From Bacillus sp. MM2020_4 (GTDB lineage: Bacteria; Bacillota; Bacilli; Bacillales; Cytobacillaceae): a stretch of 64,000 nt of DNA. The position numbers and the translations under genes are program-made. Shown here piece by piece: positions 41,749-50,739 of the stretch. The stretch's first letter is position 1. The number at the start of each line of letters is the position of its first letter. The notes under the pieces are model-generated. The model was not told where the DNA came from, did not search any database, and saw nothing but the letters and a program-made list of their open reading frames with translations. The stretch is taken from the NCBI RefSeq assembly GCF_011250555.1, contig NZ_JAANMZ010000022.1:1-64000 (forward strand), written 5' to 3'.

Positions 41749-43029
41749 CTAAATTAAATATCGTAAATAAATGTAGACTGTACTGATTATGATAGAAAGG
41801 ATCATTAGTGGAAAGGCAATTAATAAAAATTTCCCAAACGTAATCGAATGACCTTCTTTGGCGGCAAGGCCGGCAACGATGACGTTGGCACTCGCCCCAA
41901 TTAATGTTCCGTTTCCTCCCAGACAGGCACCGAGTGATAAGCTCCACCAAAGTGGCTCTAAATTATTGACGCCTAATTCCCCCATATCTTTTATCATCGG
42001 GATCATCGTGGCAACAAATGGAATATTATCAATAAAGGCAGAGGCAATTGCACTTACCCATAGAATTAAGATTGATGTCGAGGTCACATTTCCCCCGGTA
42101 AGGTGTACGGAGTAATCAGCTAATAATGATATCACTCCTGTTTCTATCAATCCCGATACGAGAACAAACAGACCAATAAAGAAGAAGATGGTTGTCCATT
42201 CAACTTTCGAAAAAGCTTTATCCAAATAACTTTCCCCAGTTAATAAAAGTAACAAAAATGCTCCGGTTAGAGCGACTGTCGCTGATTCAATATGTAACAG
42301 CTGATGCAGGAAGAAACCTAAAATAGTAATTGTAAGGGCAATTAACGACTTGATCAATAAAGGTTTGTCTGTAATTTCTTCTTTTTCATCCAAGTCCATT
42401 AACGTGGCCTTTAATTCTGCAGATGTCCGAAGCTGTTTGCGATAAATAAAAGCTAAAATAGCAATATTCACAAATAAGATAAAAAATGAAATCGCGGTAA
42501 GGTTATTAATAAAGGCCATAAAGGTTAATTCCTTAACAGCACTTCCAAGCATGATATTGGGCGGGTCACCGATTAAGGTAGAGGTGCCACCAATATTGGA
42601 TGCAATAATTTCGGTTACTAGGAATGGAATGGGGTTTACACGTAATTGCCTGGTGATGCTGAAAGTTACGGGAACCATTAATAAAACAGTTGTAACATTA
42701 TCCAAGAAGGCAGAGCCTAATGCAGTAATGACTCCAAGGACTAGTAAAGTTTTTAATGGGTCACCCTTTACTTTTTTTGCTGCCCAAATGGCTATGTATT
42801 TGAACAAACCTGTTTCCGCAGTGATGGAAACAATAATCATCATCCCTGTCAGCAATCCGAGCGTATTAAAATCGATATGGTGCAGTGCCTTTTCCTGACC
42901 GACAATTCCTAATAAAACCATCATGATTCCGCCGGCCATTGCGATGATAGTCCGGTGTATTTTTTCTGTGACGATGAAAGCATAAGTAATGAGAAATACA
43001 CCAATGGCGATGATAGCTTGTGTTGACAT
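41749..43029 (-). CDS. ArsB/NhaD (IT superfamily) ion transporter
   Basis: 426 residues, ~11 membrane segments, start behind AGAAGAGG. The signature GGTSTLIGDPPNIM near residue 150 and the later pseudo-repeat GGNGTLIGASANVI near 390 are typical of the ArsB/NhaD/CitM-like ion transporter superfamily. Candidates are Na+/H+ antiport or anion efflux. No arsenic genes are nearby, so arsenite export is not supported. The small gene at 41460 follows it. Confidence 0.85.
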   Translation of the reverse strand: MSTQAIIAIGVFLITYAFIVTEKIHRTIIAMAGGIMMVLLGIVGQEKALHHIDFNTLGLLTGMMIIVSITAETGLFKYIAIWAAKKVKGDPLKTLLVLGVITALGSAFLDNVTTVLLMVPVTFSITRQLRVNPIPFLVTEIIASNIGGTSTLIGDPPNIMLGSAVKELTFMAFINNLTAISFFILFVNIAILAFIYRKQLRTSAELKATLMDLDEKEEITDKPLLIKSLIALTITILGFFLHQLLHIESATVALTGAFLLLLLTGESYLDKAFSKVEWTTIFFFIGLFVLVSGLIETGVISLLADYSVHLTGGNVTSTSILILWVSAIASAFIDNIPFVATMIPMIKDMGELGVNNLEPLWWSLSLGACLGGNGTLIGASANVIVAGLAAKEGHSITFGKFLLIAFPLMILSIIISTVYIYLRYLI

Positions 43030-43080
43030 ATATCGACCTCTTCTCCCAAATTATTTCTACATATCATTGAAAAAAATGCA

Positions 43081-43108
43081 AAAAGGAGCCCGATTTGACA
43101 GACTCCAC
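43081..43108 (-). terminator. Hairpin with T-run between metallophosphoesterase and transporter genes
   Basis: Minus-strand stem GGAGTC / GGCTCC with a 10-nt loop and TTTTT. A promoter-like pair (TTTACA, 17 bp, TAAAAT at 43166-43138) lies just upstream, so it may be either the terminator of the phosphoesterase gene or an early attenuator of the transporter gene. Confidence 0.6.
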
Positions 43109-43215
43109 CTAAAATCAACATATGTAGTTTACACTTTATTTTATAAAACTATTCAAAAGATGTAAAGAAAAACATATTCTGAAAATTGTGTCGACGGTAT
43201 TCAAGACCTTTTGTG

Positions 43216-44334
43216 TCACAGACCTAGCTTTTTGATAAAATCCACGGTTTCCTCGTGTTCGGTTTTAATTAAGTTATAAAGACGTTTGTCCGTTTTTACA
43301 AGTGAATGACCTTTCTCATCAGCAATTGGTCTTGTAAAGGAAGTACTATTGATTACCTTCCACTTGCCCTCGGTATATGAAAGTGTAAGATCAATTACTC
43401 CAAGCCGGCTGCCAAAAGCACCAGCCATTACGACTGGCTTTCCATTGATTTGTCCTGTTTCCATATTGGTATTAGGCAGATCAATAAAAACAGGGCCTGG
43501 AAAAGTACTATGGGAATGCCCTGATAAAATAGCATCAATTTCAGGAATTTGTGTCAAATAATAAACTGCATTCTCTGTCTCCGGATTGTATGGTTCGCTG
43601 CTGATACCTGTATGGGCGAGGGCGATAATAATGTCTGCACCTTCAGCCTTCATTATGGGGACAAATTTCTTCGCAGTTTCTACCATGGGTTTAGCAATAA
43701 CCTTGCCCTCGAGATTACCCTTGTCCCATCTCATAATTTGGGTAGGCATAAGGGCCATAACCCCAATATGAAGTTCATGCTGTTTGCCATTTTGATCAAC
43801 TACCATTTTTTTTAAAATAACATAAGGAGTAAAGTACGGCTTATTTTTTTTGACGGAAACTACATTTGCATTTAGAGCTGGCATCTTTAAGCCTTTCAAA
43901 GCTGCATTTAAAAACCCTAGGCCATAGTTAAATTCATGATTTCCAATCGCGATCGCATCATATTTTAAATAATTGAAGGCACGGTACACAGGATGGGTTT
44001 TACCCTTATGCATACTTTTAATTCTTGCTAAATATTCGCCTAGAGGGTTTCCCTTTAGATGGTCACCATCATCAAACAATAATGAATTGTTGACTTCTTT
44101 TCTTGCCTCATGAATAAGGGTTGCCGTTTTAATCAGTCCAATTCGATTGTCTGTCTTTGTTTGATAATAATCATAATTAACCAAATCGGCATGTAAATCA
44201 GTTGTTTCAAGTATGCGTAAATCCACCATTCCTTTGGGGCTTGGTACGGTCTCGGCGGCATAAGAAAGAGTAGAACAAGAAAACCAACCAAGGGTCAGCA
44301 GGATCAGTAATACAGGAACCCTGTTTTTGTCCAC
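43216..44334 (-). CDS. Secreted metallophosphoesterase (CpdB/YfkN N-domain), short form
   Basis: 372 residues from GTG 44334, which has GGAGG 8 nt upstream. Sec signal peptide ~1-26 (cleavage near YA-AE). Calcineurin-type metal motifs: ILETTDLHAD, FDDGDHLKGN, IGNHEFNYG, ALAHTG and LSGHSHS, as in 2',3'-cyclic-nucleotide 2'-phosphodiesterases. Full-length CpdB-like proteins continue with a 5'-nucleotidase C-terminal domain; this one stops at KTEHEETVDFIKKLGL, exactly where that domain should start. It may keep phosphodiesterase but not nucleotidase activity. Confidence 0.85.
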   Translation of the reverse strand: MDKNRVPVLLILLTLGWFSCSTLSYAAETVPSPKGMVDLRILETTDLHADLVNYDYYQTKTDNRIGLIKTATLIHEARKEVNNSLLFDDGDHLKGNPLGEYLARIKSMHKGKTHPVYRAFNYLKYDAIAIGNHEFNYGLGFLNAALKGLKMPALNANVVSVKKNKPYFTPYVILKKMVVDQNGKQHELHIGVMALMPTQIMRWDKGNLEGKVIAKPMVETAKKFVPIMKAEGADIIIALAHTGISSEPYNPETENAVYYLTQIPEIDAILSGHSHSTFPGPVFIDLPNTNMETGQINGKPVVMAGAFGSRLGVIDLTLSYTEGKWKVINSTSFTRPIADEKGHSLVKTDKRLYNLIKTEHEETVDFIKKLGL

Positions 44335-44467
44335 TAAAATTACCTCCATTATATTGCTTGAAGCATGCTAATCATAGTATTGGTTTTTCCTTCATATTTA
44401 TGACATTTAAGTGAATAGTACCTTTATTTAAGGCGGGGCAGATACAAATTATTTTATAATATAAGTG

Positions 44468-44515
44468 TTGATATTCTTGGAAAAATTTAGATAGGTATTT
44501 TTGGAAACGCTTGCA
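44468..44515 (+). promoter_or_regulatory. Promoter and CcpA cre site of the 2-oxoacid:ferredoxin oxidoreductase operon
   Basis: -35-like TTGATA (44468-44473) and -10-like TAGGTA (44492-44497). TTGGAAACGCTTGCA at 44501-44515 fits WTGNAANCGNWNNCW at every fixed position, placed at the expected start of transcription, a position for repression by CcpA. Confidence 0.7.
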
Positions 44516-44542
44516 AGGCGATGAAGGGAAGTGACTTAATCG

Positions 44543-45247
44543 TTGAATGAAAATAAAATCACTATTTTATCCGGTCATTATGGCAGCGGAAAAACAGAAA
44601 TCGCGATTAATCTGGCTATAGCAGAAAGATGGAAACACGAAAAGGTAGCCATTAATGATTTAGACGTTATAAACCCGTATTTTCGCTCTCGGGAGATGGC
44701 GAGTATCTTTCAACAATTTGAAGTTGAATTACTTGCCCCGAGGAATGGCTTAGCGGCGGCCGATCTCCCAATAGTGTCCGGTGAGATGTATCGAGTTTTG
44801 CATGATCATAGATATCGAGTCATTGTCGATGCCGGTGGTGATAAAGACGGGGCAACGGCACTAGGACAATACTATCACGAATGGAAGGGATTAAACCCGG
44901 AATTACTCTTTGTTCTCAATGGAAAACGTCCGTATGTCAGTACAGTGGAGGGGGCGCTTTACACAGTCCGTCAGATTGAAATGGCCTCTCGGCTTAAGGT
45001 CAGCGGCATAATTAATAACTCAAATATCGGTGCTGAAACGACGATAAAAGAGATTATGCAAGGATATAAATTATCTTCAGGCCTAGCAGAAAGACTCGAG
45101 ATTCCATTTTTATATACTACCATCTCCAATCATTTAAAGGCGGAGGCTGAAGACTTTGCCAACACTCATAAAGTTGTTTTTATTAAACGGTATATGACTT
45201 TACCCTGGGAAAAGGAGCATTCATATGGAGAAAAAGGTCGTTTTTAA
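44543..45247 (+). CDS. P-loop ATPase (MinD/ParA-like) linked to the oxidoreductase operon
   Basis: 234 residues, TTG start. Deviant Walker [10 protein letters not shown] (11-19), [14 protein letters not shown] switch-like segment and VDAGGDKDG (Walker B type). It is the first gene of a five-gene operon with 2-oxoacid:ferredoxin oxidoreductase subunits and overlaps the ferredoxin gene by 23 nt. Such ATPases occur beside these enzymes in Bacillales and clostridia; a maturation role (metal cluster or cofactor loading) is a guess. Confidence 0.7.
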   Translation: MNENKITILSGHYGSGKTEIAINLAIAERWKHEKVAINDLDVINPYFRSREMASIFQQFEVELLAPRNGLAAADLPIVSGEMYRVLHDHRYRVIVDAGGDKDGATALGQYYHEWKGLNPELLFVLNGKRPYVSTVEGALYTVRQIEMASRLKVSGIINNSNIGAETTIKEIMQGYKLSSGLAERLEIPFLYTTISNHLKAEAEDFANTHKVVFIKRYMTLPWEKEHSYGEKGRF

Positions 45248-45455
45248 TGAAGCCATTTGTAAGTCCTGCGGTCTATGTGTTGAAGTATGTCCAACAAAGG
45301 TTATTTTTCTGGCGGACTATTTAAATGGGAAAGGATACCGTCCAGCAACAGTGGTGAACCAAGAAAATTGTATCAGTTGCGCCAAATGTGCACAAATATG
45401 CCCTGATGCTGTAATAGCTGTATTTAAACCGGTAAAGATGTTGCAAACAGTGTGA
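45225..45455 (+). CDS. 2[4Fe-4S] ferredoxin subunit
   Basis: 76 residues, AAAGGAG upstream. Two cluster motifs: C12-x2-C15-x2-C18-x3-C22P and C49-x2-C52-x2-C55-x3-C59P. It is the delta-type ferredoxin of a 2-oxoacid:ferredoxin oxidoreductase, passing electrons from the catalytic core. Adjacent alpha, beta and gamma genes follow at once. Confidence 0.93.
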   Translation: MEKKVVFNEAICKSCGLCVEVCPTKVIFLADYLNGKGYRPATVVNQENCISCAKCAQICPDAVIAVFKPVKMLQTV

Positions 45456-45474
45456 TTTGAAGGGAGTTATTCTC

Positions 45475-46539
45475 ATGGGTAAAGTGTTAATGAAAGGAAA
45501 TGAAGTGATTGCGGAAGCGGCCGTACATGCAGGATGTAAGTACTTTTTTGGCTATCCAATTACACCGCAGAGTGAACTTGTTGCTTATATGGCAAGAAGG
45601 CTGCCGGAAGTAGGCGGATTATTTTTACAGGCTGAAAGTGAAATAGCGGCGATTAATATGGTGTATGGTGCAGCGGGCACAGGTGTCAGGGTAATGACCT
45701 CCTCCTCAAGTCCAGGATTCAGTTTGAAGCAAGAGGGAATATCCTATTTAGTGGGATCAGAACTTCCTGCAGTCATCTGTAACATCGTTCGCGGCGGCCC
45801 AGGACTTGGCAATATTCAGCCTGCCCAATCGGATTATTTTCAAGTAACAAAAGGGGGCGGACATGGGGACTACAACATCCCGGTTTTAGCACCAGCAAGC
45901 TTACAGGAAATCGTGGAATTGACACAAGAGGCATTCGACATTGCTGACCGTTACCGGACACCGGTGATCATAATGGGCGATGGGATGCTTGGGCAAATGA
46001 TGGAACCTGTTGATTTTGGCGAACGTACCGAAATAGAACAGTTTAATAAAGAATGGGCAACAACAGGTACACGCGGTGACGGCGGTCCCAAAATTATCAC
46101 GTCACTTGAACTTGATGCAGAAAGTTTGGAAAAACGTAACCAAAATCTGCAGAAAAAATTTGCTTTAATAAGAGAAAATGAAGTTCGTTATGAAACATAC
46201 CAAACCGATGACGCAGATTATATTATGGTGGCATTCGGGACGGTGGCCAGGATTACCATGAATGCCATTAACAGAGCAAGACATGAAGGAATCAAGGTTG
46301 GATTAATAAGACCGATTTCCCTATGGCCATTTCCGGATAAGCCGTTTATTGAAACAAGGGATCGGGTAAAAGCATATATCTCTGTTGAAATGAGCGCCGG
46401 TCAAATGATCGAAGATGTCAGGCTTGCCGTGAATGGTCGTGCCCTCGTAGACTTTTACGGTCGAACAGGCGGTGTGGTTCCAACGCAAGAAGAGATTTAT
46501 GAGAAGATTAAGTCGGTAGCCGGAGGGGTAACGATATGA
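45475..46539 (+). CDS. 2-oxoacid:ferredoxin oxidoreductase, alpha subunit (VorB/KorA-type)
   Basis: 354 residues from ATG 45475 with AAGGGAG upstream; an in-frame TTG at 45457 is less likely. FFGYPITPQSEL, ETDE-like AESEIAAINMVYGAAGTGVRVMTSSSSPG and NIVRGGPGLGN are the pyrimidine-binding domain motifs. The enzyme decarboxylates a branched-chain or other 2-oxoacid to the acyl-CoA with reduced ferredoxin. Three-chain architecture (alpha, beta, gamma plus ferredoxin) fits the VOR/KOR type; the substrate is not fixed by sequence. Confidence 0.9.
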   Translation: MGKVLMKGNEVIAEAAVHAGCKYFFGYPITPQSELVAYMARRLPEVGGLFLQAESEIAAINMVYGAAGTGVRVMTSSSSPGFSLKQEGISYLVGSELPAVICNIVRGGPGLGNIQPAQSDYFQVTKGGGHGDYNIPVLAPASLQEIVELTQEAFDIADRYRTPVIIMGDGMLGQMMEPVDFGERTEIEQFNKEWATTGTRGDGGPKIITSLELDAESLEKRNQNLQKKFALIRENEVRYETYQTDDADYIMVAFGTVARITMNAINRARHEGIKVGLIRPISLWPFPDKPFIETRDRVKAYISVEMSAGQMIEDVRLAVNGRALVDFYGRTGGVVPTQEEIYEKIKSVAGGVTI

Positions 46540-47291
46540 CCATGAAAACAGTTTTTAAAAGAACAGGCGGTTTGACAGACAAGCCTACACATTATTGTCC
46601 CGGCTGCACGCACGGTGTGATACACAGACTTGTTGGCGAAGTGTTAGAGGAAATGGATATTTTAGAAGATACAATTGGGGTGGCATCGGTAGGATGTTCG
46701 GTGTTATCGTATGAATATTTTAATTGTGATATGACACAGGCGGCACATGGACGTGCCCCAGCAGTGGCCACGGGAGTGAAGCGGGTTCTGCCGAATCGGT
46801 TTGTCTTTACGTATCAAGGTGACGGGGATCTTGCTTCAATTGGAATTAGTGAAGTCATTCATGCCGCGGCGAGGGGAGAGAAGATCACCGTTATTTTTGT
46901 CAATAATGCTATTTACGGGATGACAGGCGGACAAATGGCACCTACCACATTGATTGGTCAAAAAACGGCGACCACTCCCTTCGGGCGCGATGTCACGATT
47001 CAAGGGCCACCAATTAAGGTATGTGAAATGATTGCGACGCTTGATGGCGCAGCATATATTGAGCGGGTTTCCACCCATGATGTTCCACATATTCAAAAGG
47101 CAAAAAAGGCTATTAAGAAGGCATTTGAAACTCAGAAAAAAGGTTTGGGATTTTCCATGATTGAAATACTTTCTACATGCCCGACAAACTGGGGACTTAA
47201 CCCAGTGGAATCCCTTGACTGGGTAAAGGACAATATGGTTCCTGTCTATCCTCTTGGTGTTTATAAAAACAGCGAGGAAGTGAAAAAGTGA
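46536..47291 (+). CDS. 2-oxoacid:ferredoxin oxidoreductase, beta subunit (TPP-binding)
   Basis: 251 residues, 4-nt overlap with the alpha gene. YCPGCTHGVIHR, VGCSV, and the TPP motif GDGDLASIG...NNAIYGMTGGQ. It carries thiamine diphosphate and helps hold an iron-sulfur cluster. Coupled translation with alpha and gamma suggests a fixed stoichiometry. Confidence 0.92.
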   Translation: MTMKTVFKRTGGLTDKPTHYCPGCTHGVIHRLVGEVLEEMDILEDTIGVASVGCSVLSYEYFNCDMTQAAHGRAPAVATGVKRVLPNRFVFTYQGDGDLASIGISEVIHAAARGEKITVIFVNNAIYGMTGGQMAPTTLIGQKTATTPFGRDVTIQGPPIKVCEMIATLDGAAYIERVSTHDVPHIQKAKKAIKKAFETQKKGLGFSMIEILSTCPTNWGLNPVESLDWVKDNMVPVYPLGVYKNSEEVKK

Positions 47292-47839
47292 TGCTAGAGG
47301 AAATAATTATTGCAGGATTCGGCGGCCAGGGAGTTATGTCTATGGGGCAATTGATTGCCTACGCCGGTATGCTTGAAGGAAAAGGTGTTTCATGGCTTCC
47401 TTCCTATGGACCGGAACAACGGGGAGGTACGGCTAACTGTGCCGTTGTTGTCAGTGATGAGCCTGTTGGGTCACCGCTGGTTACAAGACCATCGACAGCG
47501 ATTGTATTGAATAACCCATCATTCGATAAATTCGAACCGCGAGTTCGCCCTGGCGGGATGTTAATGCTTAATTCTTCACTGGTGAATAAAGTCTCGGGAC
47601 GCAAGGATATAAAAGTCTTCGAAATCAGTGCAACAGACATGGCTAACGACCTTGGAAATACTCGAGTGGCAAATATGATTTTATTAGGGGCCTTTTTGGA
47701 GCGCAGCAAGCTTGTTTCGAATGATTCCATCATTGATTCATTAAAGAAAGTTCTTTCACCTGATAAATACCATTTAATAGAGATCAACAAACTTGCATTG
47801 GAAAAAGGAGCTTCGCTTGTTAAGGTACACATGGCTTAA
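47291..47839 (+). CDS. 2-oxoacid:ferredoxin oxidoreductase, gamma subunit
   Basis: 182 residues from ATG 47291 (GTG 47288 is an alternative), overlapping the beta stop. IIIAGFGGQGVMSMGQLIAYAG and LPSYGPEQRGGTANC are the conserved gamma-subunit motifs of VOR/KOR enzymes; this domain binds CoA in the family. It is the last gene of the operon and is followed by a terminator. Confidence 0.92.
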   Translation: MLEEIIIAGFGGQGVMSMGQLIAYAGMLEGKGVSWLPSYGPEQRGGTANCAVVVSDEPVGSPLVTRPSTAIVLNNPSFDKFEPRVRPGGMLMLNSSLVNKVSGRKDIKVFEISATDMANDLGNTRVANMILLGAFLERSKLVSNDSIIDSLKKVLSPDKYHLIEINKLALEKGASLVKVHMA

Positions 47840-47843
47840 TGAG

Positions 47844-47875
47844 AGGAAGTAGGCTGTTTTTTGGGCTTCCTTTTT
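47844..47875 (+). terminator. Terminator of the oxidoreductase operon
   Basis: Stem AGGAAG / CTTCCT with a 16-nt loop, then TTTTT. Short stem, moderate strength. Confidence 0.6.
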
Positions 47876-47980
47876 CGATAAATATGTAAAAATTGTGACA
47901 TACTAAAAACTTGATATGAGTCAATTAATTAAAAGTGATTTTCGATTAAACTTACGTTATCGATAATCAAGGAGGAATTA

Positions 47981-48325
47981 ATGATGGAAAAAAGCTCAGT
48001 TAAAGCATTCATGGAATATAGCGAAGAAAGATTTACGAAACGAGTAATCTATAAAAAAGGTGAAACAACAGCATTTATTTTGAACTTTATGCCAGGTCAG
48101 CAGCTTCCGGCACACAGACATCCGGGAACAGAGGTTTATTTATATGTTGTAACTGGAAATGGAACAATCATCATTGACGGTGCGGAGACAGAAGTAGCAG
48201 AGGCAGATCTTATTCATGTAACTAGTGAAGAAGAGATGGCCTTTAACAATAACGGAAGTGAACCACTAAGTTTATATGTCGTTTTAAGTAAAATCCCAAA
48301 TGAAAATTATGCTAAAAATATTTAA
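47981..48325 (+). CDS. Small cupin-domain protein
   Basis: 114 residues, AAGGAGG before two adjacent ATGs. Cupin_2 motif 1 GQQLPAHRHPGTEVYLYVVTGNG (metal ligands in HRHPGTE) and a second motif without the usual His (EEMAFNNNGSEPL), so metal binding may be incomplete. Single gene with its own terminator; function unknown, possibly a stress or sugar-related regulator/isomerase fold. Confidence 0.75.
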   Translation: MMEKSSVKAFMEYSEERFTKRVIYKKGETTAFILNFMPGQQLPAHRHPGTEVYLYVVTGNGTIIIDGAETEVAEADLIHVTSEEEMAFNNNGSEPLSLYVVLSKIPNENYAKNI

Positions 48326-48330
48326 ATGGA

Positions 48331-48358
48331 AGCCAGCCTAAAGTTAGGCTGGCTTTTT
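48331..48358. terminator. Bidirectional terminator between cupin and MMPL genes
   Basis: Stem AGCCAGCCTA / TAGGCTGGCT followed by TTTTT. The TAA stop of the minus-strand MMPL gene (48344-48346) lies inside the hairpin. Confidence 0.88.
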
Positions 48359-50518
48359 GCGACTTTCTCTGCGCTGTTTATGTTTATAGCCAAAAAACCA
48401 CCAATTCCAATCCCCTAACAGCTTCATTAAAGCGGGTACTAACACCATCCTCACAATCGTTGCATCTATAAATATGGCGATAGCAATGCCTACACCAAGT
48501 TGCTTTACAGGCATGACACCCGTAAAGGCAAACGCTCCTGTTACAACAATCATGATAGCTGCTGCGGAAGTAATAATCTTACTTGTGTAGGTTAGACCGG
48601 CAATGGTTGCTTGGCTGTTATCACCTGAACTTAAATAAAACTCCTGAATCCTTGAGATAAGAAAGACCTCATAATCCATTGACAAGCCGAAAACAAGGGT
48701 AAACACGAATACTGGCAAAATTAGAGCAATATCCACTGGTGTGATCCCTAAATGTCCCTGCTGAAAAATCCAAACGACAATCCCAAATGTACAGCCCAGG
48801 CTTAAAACGTTCATTAAGATGGCTTTTATAGGAATCAGAATGGATCGGAAGGCCGCCATTAGAATAACGAAGGTAGAAACAACAATTAATACTAATCCAT
48901 ATGGTGCTTTTTTAACTATCTCCGCAAAAATTTCCTGCTCAAATTTAATGGGTCCGCCAAAAGATGCCTTTAATCCTAAATCCTTTTCAGTCCACTCACT
49001 TACCCATTTTCTAGCTTTAGCAGAATGTTCACCTGTTTTTAAATACACATCCAAGCGTAATTGATTGTCTCTGATAAAGTAGTTTGTAACCTGCGCCACC
49101 ATGGCTTTGTCACCATGGATAAGAAATTGAAATAGCTGATCAGCCTCGTTTATTCCTGACGCTGAAAATGGTGAGTCAACTATAGATACTAGTTTGTCTT
49201 TCTCAAGTTTGTTAATTATCTGACTAACTTTTTCTAAATTCCTTTTATCCATCATGCTGCCCTGGGATTGGAGGACAATTGTAACCTTTTTCTCATCGCG
49301 TTTTTCGCTGGCAATAAAATGGTCCTGAAATGTTTCTAAGGCTAACCTTGAAGGGTAGTTTGTTGGTAGGGAATCTGTCCCTGGAATGGCTAAAACCATT
49401 TGCTTTACTGGAATAAGCCCGACTAACAGAATAACAAGTGCCGCTGTGACCATCATAATTGGGCGTTTCATCACCAGCCCAGCAAATTTATGCCATATGC
49501 TTGTTTGGGTTTTCGATATCTTAAAAATACTCAGTTTGTTAATATTTTCCCCTAAAATAGCAAGGAGGGCGGGAAGAAAGGTTAAGGCGCATAGTGCAGA
49601 AATGAAGACAACGGTCATCCCGCCAAGGGCAACATTTTGAAAAATATCAATCTTGATAAACCAAAGCCCTGATAACCCGATAAACACACATAGCCCAGAA
49701 AAGATAATCGACCGACCTGCAGTGGCGACAGTAATCTCAAGTGCTTCACGGATGGATTTCGTCTTAACTTCTTCTTTGTACCGATTGATAAATAACAAAG
49801 CAAAATCGATGCTTAGAGCGAGGCCAATCATTGGGACAATATTTAAAATAAAGATGGTTAAATCAGCACCATAACTGAAAAAATAAACAGTTCCCATTGT
49901 CGTCAAAATGGAAACTACCCCGATTACAAGCGGCAGCGACGCAGCAACCAGACCACCGAATGCAAAAATGAGGACGACTAAGGCAATCGGTAAACCAATC
50001 ATTTCTGCTTTGGCCAGATCCTCCTGACTGGCAACATTTAAGTCTTGGACAATGATCGGTTCCCCCGTCATGGTGACCTTTAAACCCTGTTTGTTTTTAA
50101 GCAGGCCATTTAATTGCTCAATTTCATTGCCAAGGCTTTCAGCTTTTTTGTTAAATGTGAGAAGGCCATAAGCATACTGCCCCTTGATCATTCCTTCTCG
50201 TTCGAAAGGAGTGATGATTTGTTTAGCCCCATTAAAGTCAGCTAACTTTTCAAATGTTTCTTCAATAAAGGTCCTAAAGCGGTCTTCACTAACTGTTTGC
50301 TTCTTTTCAAAAACCAGAATAATCGATGATTTAGCTTGTCCAAAGTTATTTTCCATGACTTTCCTTGTTGCGGCGTATTCACCCTTGTATTCGAAACCAT
50401 TCCCACTTAAAACTGAGGGTAATTTCAATGCGAAAAATCCTAAGACGCAAATCACTGCTATCCAAATCACCAGCACCCATTTGCGATTCCGGTAGATGTA
50501 ACTACCCAATTTCTGCAC
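48344..50518 (-). CDS. MMPL/RND-family membrane transporter (YdfJ-like)
   Basis: 724 residues from GTG 50518, which has GGAGG 7 nt upstream; the upstream ATG of the open frame lacks one. Twelve membrane segments in two MMPL halves with large outer loops after segments 1 and 7. Motifs: NIVPMIGLALSIDFALLFINRYKEE in the first half and LPVFVFTLVFGLSMDYEVFLISRIQEFY in the second (GLSMDYE proton-relay region). Probable export of lipids, pigments or antimicrobials; no regulator is adjacent, so substrate is unknown. Confidence 0.9.
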   Translation of the reverse strand: MQKLGSYIYRNRKWVLVIWIAVICVLGFFALKLPSVLSGNGFEYKGEYAATRKVMENNFGQAKSSIILVFEKKQTVSEDRFRTFIEETFEKLADFNGAKQIITPFEREGMIKGQYAYGLLTFNKKAESLGNEIEQLNGLLKNKQGLKVTMTGEPIIVQDLNVASQEDLAKAEMIGLPIALVVLIFAFGGLVAASLPLVIGVVSILTTMGTVYFFSYGADLTIFILNIVPMIGLALSIDFALLFINRYKEEVKTKSIREALEITVATAGRSIIFSGLCVFIGLSGLWFIKIDIFQNVALGGMTVVFISALCALTFLPALLAILGENINKLSIFKISKTQTSIWHKFAGLVMKRPIMMVTAALVILLVGLIPVKQMVLAIPGTDSLPTNYPSRLALETFQDHFIASEKRDEKKVTIVLQSQGSMMDKRNLEKVSQIINKLEKDKLVSIVDSPFSASGINEADQLFQFLIHGDKAMVAQVTNYFIRDNQLRLDVYLKTGEHSAKARKWVSEWTEKDLGLKASFGGPIKFEQEIFAEIVKKAPYGLVLIVVSTFVILMAAFRSILIPIKAILMNVLSLGCTFGIVVWIFQQGHLGITPVDIALILPVFVFTLVFGLSMDYEVFLISRIQEFYLSSGDNSQATIAGLTYTSKIITSAAAIMIVVTGAFAFTGVMPVKQLGVGIAIAIFIDATIVRMVLVPALMKLLGDWNWWFFGYKHKQRRESRKKPA

Positions 50519-50651
50519 GTGATAACCTCCATTATCGAGTTCTATGTTAATAGTATACATAAGATTGATAAGGTAATCCGTTGTCTTTTTTGTGTCTAGT
50601 TAGACCACTAAAGTACAATAAACCCAAAATGAAATTTTGTTCATAATTGTA

Positions 50652-50681
50652 TTTACAAATGTTCAATTTCTTTGTTATAGT
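50652..50681 (+). promoter_or_regulatory. deoC promoter
   Basis: TTTACA (50652-50657), 18 bp, TATAGT (50676-50681), about 52 nt before the deoC ribosome binding site. A DeoR-type operator could not be confirmed. Confidence 0.6.
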
Positions 50682-50739
50682 AACATTATGTTAAAGTACT
50701 AATTGAAATAAAAATTCTATTAAATAGGAAGGTGTAAAA

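Noticed and set aside
41749-43029. Arsenite efflux pump ArsB
   Set aside because: The fold is shared by several transporter types and no arsR, arsC or arsA gene is nearby.
43030-43140. Riboswitch before the ArsB/NhaD-type gene
   Set aside because: Only about 25 nt lie between the possible transcription start and the hairpin, too short for a known aptamer; no aptamer consensus seen.
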